Position numbers and translations under genes: made by a program
The notes under the pieces: generated by a model
What the model was told of the DNA's origin: nothing
Databases searched by the model: none
Seen by the model: only the letters and a program-made list of their open reading frames with translations
Shown: piece by piece, positions 18,002 through 26,609 of the stretch
Numbering within the stretch: position 1 is the first letter of the stretch
Layout of the letters: every line of letters starts with the position of its first letter
NCBI RefSeq assembly: GCF_015670745.1
Contig: NZ_JADPCH010000004.1
Coordinates: 57,742-121,741, forward strand
Length of the DNA stretch: 64,000 nucleotides
Direction: 5' to 3'
DNA from: Collinsella aerofaciens
GTDB taxonomy: Bacteria; Actinomycetota; Coriobacteriia; Coriobacteriales; Coriobacteriaceae

Positions 18002-18559
18002 CTACTCCCCCAGCACGGCCTTCTTGGCGGCTGCAGCCATGTTATCCAGATCCTCCTTGGTGGGGTGATCCTTTGCGGCAACCCAGTTGTCGAGTAGCAT
18101 CTTAAATCGGGCGTTTTCGGGATCTTGCTCGAGCATGGCCTCGTAGCGCTGCTTGACCGCGGGGCCCATCTTGCCCTGGCACATCGCCCAGCCTACAAGC
18201 TCGGCATCATTGGCCAAATTGGAGGTCACGCGATCGATAATCTGCCTAAAATACTCCTCACTGGCCCCAAAGCCGCAGGTGCCAAACAGGAACACGCGCT
18301 TGCCGTGCAAGGCGGAGAGCAACGCCGCGACCGAGGGCGTGCACGCGCCCTTGTCGCACCAAAAACCAACGAGCACCGTGTCGGCCACGCGGGCGCCCTG
18401 CGCCTCGAGCGCAACCTGATCTGCATCCGCATCGTCGCTCAACGCCGCAGCGTGGACAAACTCAACGCCCGCAGCCTGCAGAGCGCGCTTGATCGCACCC
18501 GAAACCATCCTGGTATTACCGCTCTTGCTGTTAACCACCAAAGAGCACGTCATAGTCAC
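18002..18559 (-). CDS. Flavodoxin-like protein
   Basis: 185 residues. VVNSKSGNTRMVSGAIKRAL is the phosphate-binding start of a flavodoxin fold, VLVGFWCDKGACTPS the central strand, and VFLFGTCGFGASEEYF the FMN-ring region. The C-terminal ~60 residues form a charged helical extension. It is a likely FMN electron carrier with an unknown partner. The start may be this GTG or an ATG two codons in; GAGG precedes both. A 23-bp tandem repeat lies upstream, 165-260 bases from the start, and element B lies downstream. Confidence 0.8.
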   Translation of the reverse strand: MTMTCSLVVNSKSGNTRMVSGAIKRALQAAGVEFVHAAALSDDADADQVALEAQGARVADTVLVGFWCDKGACTPSVAALLSALHGKRVFLFGTCGFGASEEYFRQIIDRVTSNLANDAELVGWAMCQGKMGPAVKQRYEAMLEQDPENARFKMLLDNWVAAKDHPTKEDLDNMAAAAKKAVLGE

Positions 18560-18725
18560 GTTGCCTCGTTTCCCCCAAAACTAAAGCCACTATTGCAATT
18601 TATTAGATGAATATCTTAGTACTAACGTAACAGATGTAAACCACCGTCTGTCGATTGGCGACGCAGACGACATCTTTGGACAGATTTCGAACAGTATGTA
18701 CTTCGGATTGAAACCGCCGCAGAAC

Positions 18726-18817
18726 GTTTCACGAATGGCCGAAAAACTGTTTCACAAAACGCCGTCAAATTGTGTCACGGAGTATCGTCAAAATGTTTCA
18801 CGCGCTGGTAGAACGCT
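18726..18817. repeat. Four 23-bp tandem repeats with GTTTCAC
   Basis: GTTTCAC begins at 18726, 18749, 18772 (as GTGTCAC) and 18795, exactly 23 bases apart, with shared GCCGtCAAA-type bases between them. An inverted TGAAAC lies at 18709. The set is upstream of the flavodoxin gene and downstream of the exporter gene. The two-helical-turn period suggests a protein-binding array. The rest of the 18560-18876 interval shows no gene. Confidence 0.7.
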
Positions 18818-18876
18818 ATATAACAAGATCGCTCTATGGGACAAACAAACCTGATTAATTTGCCCCACGGGCTTGC

Positions 18877-20736
18877 TCACTGGGCAAACTGGCTGCGATA
18901 GAGTTCGGCGTAGAAGCCGCCTGCCGCTAGCAGCTCGTCGTGCGTGCCGCGCTCGATAATCTGCCCGTCGCGCATCACCAGAATGCAGTCGGCGTTGCGG
19001 ACGGTGCTCAGGCGGTGCGCCACGACAAAGCTTGTGCGACCGGCCATGAGCTCGTCGAATGCCGCCTGCACTTGCAGCTCGGTGCGCGTGTCGATACTCG
19101 AGGTCGCCTCGTCCAGCAGCAAGATAGCCGGGTCGGTGAGCATGACGCGCGCAATGCACAGCAGCTGCTTTTGGCCCTGGCTAAACGTGCCGCCGTCCTC
19201 ACCGATTACCGTATCGTAGCCGCCTGGTAGCTGCACGATAAACTTGTGCGCGTGCGCGCGCTTGGCGGCTTCGATGACCTGCTCGCGCGTGGCGTCGGGA
19301 CAGCCGTAGGCGATATTTTCCGCCACCGTGCCCTCGAACAGCCACGTATCCTGCAACACCATGCCAAAGGCACGGCGCAGGCTCGCGCGCGTGTAATCAC
19401 GCGAAGACCGGCCATCGACCATGATGCGTCCGGCATCGATATCGTAAAACCGCAGCAGCAAATTGATGAGCGTTGTCTTGCCACAGCCCGTAGGACCGAC
19501 CAGGGCAAAACGCATGCCGGGCTTAGCCTCGATGCAGATGTCCTGCAGCAGCTTGCGGTCGGGAACGTAGCTAAAGTCCACGTGTTCAAAGGTCACCTCG
19601 CCCTGCGGGGCGGCAAGCTCAACGGCATCTGGCGCATCGGGCTCCTGCTCGCGTGCATCGAGCAGCGCGAACATGCGGCGCGCCGAGGCGTACGCGGTCT
19701 GGATCTGCGTAATGACGTTGGTGACCTCGTTGAACGGCTTGGTGTACTGGTTAGCATAGGACAGGAAAATCTGCACGCCGCCCACCGTAAGCGCCGCGGG
19801 CACGCCCGTGATCACGCCCACGCAGCCGATCACAGCGACCACGGCATAGATGATGTTGTTAATAAAGCGCGTACCGGGGTTGGAGAGCGAACCCATAAAC
19901 TGCGCGCGCTCACCCGCGGTGTAAAGCTCGGCATTGAGGGCAGCGAAGCGCGCTTGGGCGTTCGGGCCGTAGGCAAAGGCGTCCACGAGCTTTTGCTCAC
20001 CCACATACTCCTCGATATGACCGCCGAGTTGGCCCTGGATGCGCTGTTGAGCAGTGAAGCTCTTATTGGAAAGCTTGGCGATAGCACCGGCCGCAAAGAT
20101 GGAAAGCGGCGTGACGAGCACCACAACGAGCGTCATGGTCAGGTTGATGGAGAGCATAAACGCGAGCGTGCCCACAATGGTAATAACACCGGTGAAGAGC
20201 TGCGTGAATCCCTGCAGCAGACCGTCGCCCACCTGGTCGACGTCGTTGACCACACGGCTCATGAGGTCGCCGTGGGCATGGCCGTCGATAAAGCTGAGCG
20301 GCATACGGCCGAGCTTGTCGCTCGCCTCCACGCGCATGTCGCGCACCGTCTCGTAGGACAGACGGTTAACGCAGTAGCCCTGCAGCCACTGGAAGGCCGC
20401 AGCACCCACGACGACAATCGCGAGCTTGGTGACAAGCGGCAGCAGCGCATCGAAGTCCACCTGTCCGGCGGCGACGATAAGGTCGATGCCCTCGCCAATG
20501 AGGATGGGCGTATAGAGTTGCAAGATCACCGAGATTGCGGCGCTCACAAACGATGCCGTAAACGAGACGCGGTGCGGGCGAACATAGCCCAGCAGGCGGC
20601 GGGTCACCGCACCCACGGGATAGCGCTCGGGGTCGCCAGGCTGGCGCGGGCCGTCGCCCAGGTCGTTGAGGCTATCGTTACCGGACACGTTGGCCGTCAT
20701 CGTGGCGACCGAACCGGAGGAAGTGTACGGATTCAT
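18877..20736 (-). CDS. ABC exporter subunit (TMD-NBD), catalytically canonical half
   Basis: 619 residues: a six-helix type I exporter domain (about 45-340) and an ATPase domain with Walker A GPTGCGKTT, signature FSQGQKQLLCIARVML, Walker B LLLDEATSS with the catalytic glutamate, and H-loop VAHRLST. The ATG follows directly on the stop of the partner gene, with GGAGG inside that gene's end, so the two are translationally coupled. It probably forms a heterodimer with the protein at 20737-22590. The substrate is unknown (drug, lipid or peptide). Confidence 0.9.
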   Translation of the reverse strand: MNPYTSSGSVATMTANVSGNDSLNDLGDGPRQPGDPERYPVGAVTRRLLGYVRPHRVSFTASFVSAAISVILQLYTPILIGEGIDLIVAAGQVDFDALLPLVTKLAIVVVGAAAFQWLQGYCVNRLSYETVRDMRVEASDKLGRMPLSFIDGHAHGDLMSRVVNDVDQVGDGLLQGFTQLFTGVITIVGTLAFMLSINLTMTLVVVLVTPLSIFAAGAIAKLSNKSFTAQQRIQGQLGGHIEEYVGEQKLVDAFAYGPNAQARFAALNAELYTAGERAQFMGSLSNPGTRFINNIIYAVVAVIGCVGVITGVPAALTVGGVQIFLSYANQYTKPFNEVTNVITQIQTAYASARRMFALLDAREQEPDAPDAVELAAPQGEVTFEHVDFSYVPDRKLLQDICIEAKPGMRFALVGPTGCGKTTLINLLLRFYDIDAGRIMVDGRSSRDYTRASLRRAFGMVLQDTWLFEGTVAENIAYGCPDATREQVIEAAKRAHAHKFIVQLPGGYDTVIGEDGGTFSQGQKQLLCIARVMLTDPAILLLDEATSSIDTRTELQVQAAFDELMAGRTSFVVAHRLSTVRNADCILVMRDGQIIERGTHDELLAAGGFYAELYRSQFAQ

Positions 20737-22590
20737 TTAGCAGCCCTCCTTTGCGCAGACGGATGCGGGGGCGGTCGGGGCACCTGGGGCGAGCGCGGGC
20801 GCTGTGCTCCCCCGCTGGCCCTCAAGCTCCTCGCGGCGCAGCTGCGACTGGCAAATCTCGCGATAGAGCTGACAGGTCGCATAGAGCTCGTCATGTGTGC
20901 CCAGGCCGGCAACCGAGCCGTGGTCGAGCACGCAGATCACGTCGGCATCGCGCACGGTCGAGACGCGCTGGCTCACAATCACCGTGGTCAGCGGCAGCCC
21001 GCCCTTGGCGGCACCGCGCATGCTGCGCTCGCGAATGGCATGGCGAAGCGCCGCGTCGGTCTTAAAGTCGAGCGCCGACGCGGAGTCATCCATGATCAAT
21101 ATCTGAGGCGAACCAACCAAGGCACGCGCGATAGTCAGGCGCTGGCGTTGGCCACCGCTGAAGTTCTTACCGCCCGCCTCGACCGGGGCATCGAGCCCCT
21201 GCGGCTTGTTGCGCATGAATTCGCTGGCCTGCGCCATATCGAGCGCCGCCCAGAGCTCATCGTCGGTCGCTGACTCGTCACGCCAGGTCAGGTTGCTGCG
21301 GATGGTGCCGCTCACCAGCGACGCGCGCTGCGGGACGGTCGCGACCACATGGCGCAGCTGGTCGAGCGGCCAGGCGCGCACGTCGGCGCCCATCACGCTC
21401 ACGCTGCCAGCGCTCGCATCGTACAGGCGCGGGATAAGCGAAACGAGCGTGGACTTGCCGCTGCCCGTGCCGCCGATAATGCCGAGCGTCTTGCCCAGCG
21501 GCAGCTCCAGCGTCACATCGCTCACGGCATTTGCCGCGCCCACGCCAAACGAAAAGCTCGCATGGTCAAAGCTCAACGCAGGAACGGGAGCGACATTGCC
21601 CGGCTCGGGCAGTGCGACCGGCTGGTTGCCCCCGTCGGTGATGCTCGGCACGCAATTGAGCACCTCGTTGATACGCGACGCGCTGGCGCTCGACTTGGTA
21701 AAGACCACGACCAGGTTGGCGACATACACGATGGAGGTGAGGGTCTGCGTCATGTAGTTGACGAACGCCATGACCTGACCCTGCGTGAGCTCGCCCACGT
21801 TGACCTGGATGCCGCCGACCCACAGGATGGCGCACACGCCCAGGTTCATCACAAGAAACGTGACGGGGTTGAGAATCGACGAGAGCTTGCCCACCGCGAT
21901 GGCGGTATGTGCCTGGTCATCGGCCGCCTGGGCAAAGCGCTCACGCTCGTGATCTTCACGCACAAACGCACGGACCACGCGAGCGCCCGAAAGGCCTTCG
22001 CGGCAGATAAGCGCGATGCGGTCGAGCTTTGCCTGCAGCTGCTTGTAGTACGGAATACAGCGCGCCATGACAACCCAGAACACCAGGCCAATGGCGGGCG
22101 TGCAGATCAAAAAGATGATGCCGAGCTTAAGGTCGATGGCAAGGGCCGCGACCATGGAGCCCGCCGCCAGGAAGGGCCAGCGGATGAGCATGCGCACGCC
22201 CAGCGCCACGGCGAGCTGCACCTGGTTGACGTCGTTGGTAATGCGCGTGATGAGCGACGGCGTGCCAAAACGGTCGAGTTCGGCATAGCTCAGCTTGTTG
22301 ATGTGCTGGTAGAGCGCGCCGCGAATGTCGGTGCCCATGCCCTGCGAGGTGAGCGCCGCCATCTTTTGGCAGACGAGCGTAAACGAGATGCCGATCACAG
22401 CCATGGCGCCAAGTACCATACCGTAGTGGACGACGGCGTTCACGTCGTGTGCGCCGATACCCTTATCAATCATCTGGGCAATCACCAGCGGCGTCAGCAG
22501 GTCAAAGATCACTTCGATCAGCTTGCACGCAGGACCAATCACCATATAGCGGCGAAACTTACCGCCAAAACGCCTGAGCAGCTCAATCAT
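20737..22590 (-). CDS. ABC exporter subunit (TMD-NBD), degenerate-site half
   Basis: 617 residues from the ATG at 22590 (GGGAG 9 bases upstream). It has a six-helix exporter domain and an ATPase domain with Walker A GGTGSGKST and signature FSGGQRQRLTIARALV. Walker B ends IMDDSASALD (Asp in place of the catalytic Glu) and the H-loop reads VSQRVST (Gln for His). This is the pattern of the non-catalytic site in heterodimeric exporters such as TM287/288. It precedes the canonical subunit with no gap. Confidence 0.9.
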   Translation of the reverse strand: MIELLRRFGGKFRRYMVIGPACKLIEVIFDLLTPLVIAQMIDKGIGAHDVNAVVHYGMVLGAMAVIGISFTLVCQKMAALTSQGMGTDIRGALYQHINKLSYAELDRFGTPSLITRITNDVNQVQLAVALGVRMLIRWPFLAAGSMVAALAIDLKLGIIFLICTPAIGLVFWVVMARCIPYYKQLQAKLDRIALICREGLSGARVVRAFVREDHERERFAQAADDQAHTAIAVGKLSSILNPVTFLVMNLGVCAILWVGGIQVNVGELTQGQVMAFVNYMTQTLTSIVYVANLVVVFTKSSASASRINEVLNCVPSITDGGNQPVALPEPGNVAPVPALSFDHASFSFGVGAANAVSDVTLELPLGKTLGIIGGTGSGKSTLVSLIPRLYDASAGSVSVMGADVRAWPLDQLRHVVATVPQRASLVSGTIRSNLTWRDESATDDELWAALDMAQASEFMRNKPQGLDAPVEAGGKNFSGGQRQRLTIARALVGSPQILIMDDSASALDFKTDAALRHAIRERSMRGAAKGGLPLTTVIVSQRVSTVRDADVICVLDHGSVAGLGTHDELYATCQLYREICQSQLRREELEGQRGSTAPALAPGAPTAPASVCAKEGC

Positions 22591-22744
22591 GTATAGGCGC
22601 TCCCTATCATCATCCACATTCAATTCGAACCATGATAGTACCGCCACCCCAAAAGAAGCGTAAACAACTCGTCATTTCTAATGGGATTCGGTTTCCAAAG
22701 AAGCGGAAAGGCACGCGCACGCCCAGCCAGTGTCGGGTCGACCG

Positions 22745-22773
22745 CTTGGTATACTTACATTAGTGCTACCAAG
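22745..22773 (+). promoter_or_regulatory. Possible promoter with inverted repeat upstream of the coiled-coil surface gene
   Basis: CTTGGT (22745-22750) and ACCAAG (22768-22773) form an inverted repeat around a -10-like TATACT (22750-22755), about 50 bases before the ATG at 22806. The -35 is weak. Confidence 0.35.
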
Positions 22774-22805
22774 TTAGTCGCCGACCCTTGAAATGAGGTG
22801 CCGAG

Positions 22806-23873
22806 ATGAACGACATTCTCGCAAGAAGAGCAAGACGAGCAACTGTGGGCATCGCCCTTTCCGCGGCACTTGTCGCGGGAATCGCCCCCGCAACGGCGAT
22901 CGCGGCAGAAACCAGTTCCCCCACCGGTGCGGCCGTTTCGCAGACGAGCGCCACCAACGGCAATTCGGGCGCCCCGCAGACAGAAGACGCGGCCGCCGCA
23001 AAAGAAAAAGCGTATGCAGCCATGCAGGAAGCGCTCAAAAACCTCGAGGCCGCAAAAAACGCCGCAAGTCCCGAGAAAATTGCGAGATTCAATGATGACA
23101 TTACCCGTTTTCAAGAGTACCGCGAAAAGATGGCGGCGCAAGCCGCCGAAGGGAGGGAACTCCTTCCCACCATGCAAGCGGACGTCGATGCTGCCCAAGC
23201 CAAATACGACGGGGCCATCAACCGGGTAAGCGAGCTCCAGGCAGAATTAGAGAAGAAACATGAGATGCTTAAGACACTCGAAGCACTCGGCTACGAGGAG
23301 TTTGTCGAAACTACTAAACAGCAAATAAAGCAGTTGCACAGTGAGATCATATCGGCAAAAACGCACGTAAACTATTGCGAAACGGAGCTCCGCGAGTTCC
23401 AGTACCGCCTCAGAAGAGAGGAAAGACGAGTTAATGACTGTGAACGTGCTGTAGAGAAATATAAAGCCGATATCGACCGGTTCATAGCCTGGCGAGATGC
23501 GCTCCTCGACAATTTGAAAAAAGCGCAAACGGCCTATGACGACGCCTGCAAGGCATACGAAGAGGCAAAGGCCGCGGCAGACAAGGCCACCTCGCCCGAG
23601 ATAACGAAACCGACCGAGACGACGCCCCCCTCCGGCTCAACGCAACCCGCCGAGGCGACACCGCCCGTTGCCTCACCTGCAACCGGCAAAGACGCCCTAC
23701 CAAGCTCCACCAAGCAGGCGAACTCGAGCAGCGGCAAGCAAGCAAATACGACCGCCGGCAAGCTCGCGAACACGGGCGACACAGCACCGAGCGCAATAGC
23801 ACTCGCAGGAATCGCCGCCATGGGACTCGGAATAACCGCCACAGCCACACGCCGCATCAGGAACTCAAAATAG
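22806..23873 (+). CDS. Coiled-coil cell-wall-anchored protein (LANTGD sorting signal)
   Basis: 355 residues. A signal peptide (about 1-35, RRARRATVGIALSAALVAG to AIAAETS) is followed by a long helical, heptad-like region (about 60-260) rich in Ala, Glu and Lys. A Thr/Pro/Ser spacer leads to KLANTGDTAPSAIALAG, a hydrophobic helix and RRIRNSK. It is likely displayed on the wall by a sortase that accepts LxNTG. The helical part is visibly more AT-rich than the flanking genes, which may indicate acquisition or relaxed composition. A strong terminator follows. Function is unknown; a rod-like adhesin is plausible. Confidence 0.75.
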   Translation: MNDILARRARRATVGIALSAALVAGIAPATAIAAETSSPTGAAVSQTSATNGNSGAPQTEDAAAAKEKAYAAMQEALKNLEAAKNAASPEKIARFNDDITRFQEYREKMAAQAAEGRELLPTMQADVDAAQAKYDGAINRVSELQAELEKKHEMLKTLEALGYEEFVETTKQQIKQLHSEIISAKTHVNYCETELREFQYRLRREERRVNDCERAVEKYKADIDRFIAWRDALLDNLKKAQTAYDDACKAYEEAKAAADKATSPEITKPTETTPPSGSTQPAEATPPVASPATGKDALPSSTKQANSSSGKQANTTAGKLANTGDTAPSAIALAGIAAMGLGITATATRRIRNSK

Positions 23874-23918
23874 CCGACAGAGCATTCTGCCTTCACCAAT
23901 CCACAAGCCCAGAGACAA

Positions 23919-23960
23919 AAAGAGGCTCGTTTCCCCAACCTAGGGAAACGAGCCTCTTTA
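23919..23960 (+). terminator. Strong rho-independent terminator
   Basis: AAAGAGGCTCGTTTCCC pairs with GGGAAACGAGCCTCTTT across CAACCTA, 46 bases after the stop at 23873. Confidence 0.85.
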
Positions 23961-24101
23961 ACTGCAAAAATTCAAGCAACAGCACCGCCGCCTCTTGAAC
24001 CACATAGCCTTCAATGCCCAGACAACACCAGCAAGTCGCATTCCGCAAGGGATAGATTTAATTAGATAAACGCGCCTTTACGGGTGATTTTTGGACGACG
24101 G

Positions 24102-24196
24102 GGCCCGGCCGGCGGCGAGGTGTTTGGTAGTCGAGCGATCCCGCAGGCGAAGCCGAGGACCAGCGAGACACCAAATACCTCGCCGCCGGCCGGGCC
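24102..24196. repeat. Long inverted-repeat element E beside the SRP RNA gene
   Basis: 26-bp arms (24102-24127, GGCCCGGCCGGCGGCGAGGT onward, and 24171-24196) pair with one mismatch around a 43-base spacer containing TCGAGCGATCCCGCAGGCGA. It lies 28 bases from the predicted 3' end of the SRP RNA. The spacer resembles the one in 52138-52248. The interval 23961-24101 shows nothing else. Confidence 0.75.
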
Positions 24197-24223
24197 ATGT
24201 CGCGGCACCAAAAAAGCGCCCGT

Positions 24224-24326
24224 GCGCTCGATGGATTCGGATGCCCGACAGAGGCTCCTTATGGCTGCTTCCTTCCGGACCTGACCAGATTCGGAACATG
24301 TCGTCATCCGAACCCATCGAACGCGC
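24224..24326 (-). ncRNA. ffs: Small signal recognition particle RNA (4.5S-type)
   Basis: On the minus strand GGTCAGGTCCGGAAGGAAGC is the universal SRP RNA tetraloop and asymmetric-loop region bound by Ffh. The flanks GCGTTCGATGGGTTCGGATG and CATCCGAATCCATCGAGCGC pair to close a ~100-nt hairpin. It works with Ffh in co-translational membrane targeting. Ends are set by the stem limits and may be a few bases off. Confidence 0.92.
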
Positions 24327-24377
24327 TAGGCGCTCGGTATATCTTACCTGCTCCCGCCCACCAGAGCAAGGTAGCTA

Positions 24378-24461
24378 ATTTGGGACGGGGCTTTTTTGAC
24401 CACTTTTTGACTGGAGGGGCATCAGGGTGGCGAAAGTAGTCAAGTAAGCCCCATCCTAAAT
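24378..24461. repeat. Inverted-repeat element G
   Basis: Arms ATTTGGGACGGGGCTTTTTT (from 24378) and its imperfect complement ending at 24461 pair over about 29 bp with several mismatches around a ~25-base spacer. It lies just upstream of the SRP RNA gene. Confidence 0.6.
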
Positions 24462-24477
24462 AGACTGATCTGGTGCC

Positions 24478-24641
24478 GTGCCACGAAAAGGGCCTATCTA
24501 CTACGTTTTGGTCACAGAGGTCAACCATAGCGTGCTTTTTCGAAAATCGGCAAGCTTTCTACCTGCGGTTTTGTTTTTGCAAATTCCGGGATGGTCGAGG
24601 ATGGCCGGTTAAACGTAGTAGATGGCCACGTTTCGTGGCAG
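24478..24641. repeat. MITE-like element H (~164 bp)
   Basis: Terminal arms TGCCACGAAA-N-CCTATCTACTACGTTT (left) and the complement of TGCCACGAAACGTGGCCATC onward (right) pair over ~30 bp around a ~100-bp AT-rich interior with no reading frame. It ends 44 bases before the tadA-glycerate kinase stop. Its size and termini suit a miniature inverted-repeat element; no target duplication is clear. Confidence 0.5.
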
Positions 24642-24684
24642 ACGGTCCGATGCAAAGCTCAGGGCATCCAACTTCGGATTGGTT

Positions 24685-26466
24685 TTAGAGGCGAGCGAGG
24701 TCATAGGCTTGGGCAGCTGCCTCGCCGGCGCAGATGAGGTTGGTTGTGGCTTCTTGCACACCGAGCGCCTGGTCGAGGGGCATGGGCTTGCGGCAGATCG
24801 GAAGCACCAAGTCGATGCCCTGCCCATACACCGCATCGAGGTTGTCAGCGCGACCGCCCACGACAGCAATCACCGGCTTGCCATATCGCTTCACACGACG
24901 GGCCACGCCCACCGGTGCCTTGCCGGCGGCGGATTGCTCGTCCATATTGCCCTCACCTGTAATGACCAGGTCGACATCGCGTACGCGCTCGTCAAACCCA
25001 ATCAGATCGAGCACCGTCTCCACGCCCGAGCGTAGCTCCGCGCCGAGCGCCAGCAACGCCGCGCCCAAGCCACCGGCAGCGCCCGCGCCGGGCACGCCAA
25101 GCACCGAGCCAAATGTCCGTGCGTTCTCGGGTGTGCGCAACAACCCCTGGGCTCGCGCCTCGAAAATTGCCGCATCGAGCAGGCGACCGTAGCCGACCAT
25201 CCAGCCGTCGTATCTGCGCAGCACCTCGACATCATCCGCCGGCAGGCCCTTCTGCCCGCCAAACACCGCCAGTGCGCCTCGACGCCCCACGAGCGGATTC
25301 TCGACATCGGAAAGCACAACGATACGAGCATCATCCAAAGCCTGCAGAGCTGGCGCCAAATCAACGCTCGCCACCTGCTCAAGGCCGGCAAGACCGGGGG
25401 CGACATCGCATCCCTGATCATCGACCACACGCGCGCCCAGGGTATGCAGCATGCCGGCGCCACCGTCGTTGGTGGCACTGCCGCCCAGACCAATATAGAT
25501 AGTCTTTGCCCCGGCGCGAACCGCACGGAGCATCAGCTCGCCCACGCCATAGGTCGAAGCCGCAAGCGCCGCCGATTCCGTGCAGGGTGAATACCCAATA
25601 CCCGCCGCCTCGGCCATCTCAATTACAGCCGAGTCGCGCTCGTCGTCCACCAGCATCCGGGCAGACACGCGGTCGCCCAAGGGACCTGCCACCTCGCAGG
25701 TCACAATCTCACCGCCGCACGCGGCAACGGCACCGAGCGTCCCCTCGCCGCCATCCGCCAGCGGCAATGTGCACACCTCGGCATCGGGCCAAACGCGGCG
25801 CACGCCTTCGGCAACCGCCGCCTCCGCCTGCGCACTCGAAACGCTGCCCTTAAAGGAGTCGATCGCCAGCAGCACACGGCGGGGCCGCCGCTGCACGGGG
25901 CCAAAGTCGGCCGCCTCAACGGCAATATCTTCGGCACACGCGAGTGCCTCGGCATGAGCGGCGTGCGCCTCAAGATCGGCCCCACAACCGCAGCCAGCAC
26001 CATCGGTGCCACGCAGCCCACTAAAATAGTCGCTCAACACCTCACGACACTCATCCGCCAGCACGCCGGCATCTACGTTAAACCGATGGTTCAGGCGCGA
26101 ATCGGCATTGAGGTCACACAGCGAGCCCAGCGCGCCCGCCTTGGCATCGGCCGCGCCATACACGCAACGCCCCACACGCGCGTTAACCATAAGCCCCGCG
26201 CACATACAGCAGGGTTCGAGCGTTACGTAGACCGTGCAATCGGAAAGACGCCAGCGTCCAAGCGCCTGAGCGGCGGCACACAGGGCCGAAAACTCGGCAT
26301 GAGCCGAAGGGTCTTGGTCGAGCTCGCGGCGATTATGCGCCCTCGCGACAACCTCGCCCGAGCGCACTACTACGGCTCCGATGGGCACCTCGCCCACCGC
26401 AGCGGCGTCGCGCGCCTCCGCCAGCGCCTCGCGCATGAACTTCTCGTCGATTTCGGTGATCGTCAT
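24685..26466 (-). CDS. Fusion of TadA-like tRNA adenosine deaminase and glycerate kinase
   Basis: 593 residues from the ATG at 26466 (GGGAAGG 7 bases upstream). Residues 1-150 are a tRNA-type adenosine deaminase with zinc/catalytic HAE (56-58) and PCCMC (85-89), expected to convert A34 to inosine in tRNA-Arg. After a 45-residue linker, residues 197-593 form a GarK/GlxK glycerate 2-kinase with AIDSFKGSVSS, LADGGEGT, GLGGSATNDGGAGM and GEGNMDEQSAAGKAP. No stop codon or frameshift separates the two. The gene adjoins tRNA-Ser and lies near ffs, a usual setting for tadA, so the kinase is the added part. Confidence 0.88.
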   Translation of the reverse strand: MTITEIDEKFMREALAEARDAAAVGEVPIGAVVVRSGEVVARAHNRRELDQDPSAHAEFSALCAAAQALGRWRLSDCTVYVTLEPCCMCAGLMVNARVGRCVYGAADAKAGALGSLCDLNADSRLNHRFNVDAGVLADECREVLSDYFSGLRGTDGAGCGCGADLEAHAAHAEALACAEDIAVEAADFGPVQRRPRRVLLAIDSFKGSVSSAQAEAAVAEGVRRVWPDAEVCTLPLADGGEGTLGAVAACGGEIVTCEVAGPLGDRVSARMLVDDERDSAVIEMAEAAGIGYSPCTESAALAASTYGVGELMLRAVRAGAKTIYIGLGGSATNDGGAGMLHTLGARVVDDQGCDVAPGLAGLEQVASVDLAPALQALDDARIVVLSDVENPLVGRRGALAVFGGQKGLPADDVEVLRRYDGWMVGYGRLLDAAIFEARAQGLLRTPENARTFGSVLGVPGAGAAGGLGAALLALGAELRSGVETVLDLIGFDERVRDVDLVITGEGNMDEQSAAGKAPVGVARRVKRYGKPVIAVVGGRADNLDAVYGQGIDLVLPICRKPMPLDQALGVQEATTNLICAGEAAAQAYDLARL

Positions 26467-26517
26467 CGTTCGCCTTCCCTGTTGCAAATTCAAAACGATG
26501 CTATCATTACGACTCAC

Positions 26518-26607
26518 GGAGAGATGGCAGAGCGGTTGAATGCGGCGGTCTTGAAAACCGTTGAGCGCGAGAGCGTTCCGGGGGTTCGAATCCCCCTCTC
26601 TCCGCCA
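26518..26607 (+). tRNA. tRNA-Ser (anticodon UGA)
   Basis: 90 nt including an encoded CCA. The acceptor stem GGAGAGA/TCTCTCC, D-arm AGAGCGGTTGAA, anticodon loop CTTGAAA (TGA, reading UCA), a long class II variable arm (GAGCGCGAGAGCG region) and GGTTCGAATCC T-arm are all visible. Confidence 0.95.
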
Positions 26608-26609
26608 CC

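Noticed and set aside
24224..24326. Placing the SRP RNA on the plus strand
   Set aside because: The conserved GGTCAGGTCCGGAAGGAAGC reads only on the minus strand.
24062..24378. Short open frames overlapping the SRP RNA and element E
   Set aside because: The RNA gene and the inverted repeat explain the sequence; the frames are GC-driven.
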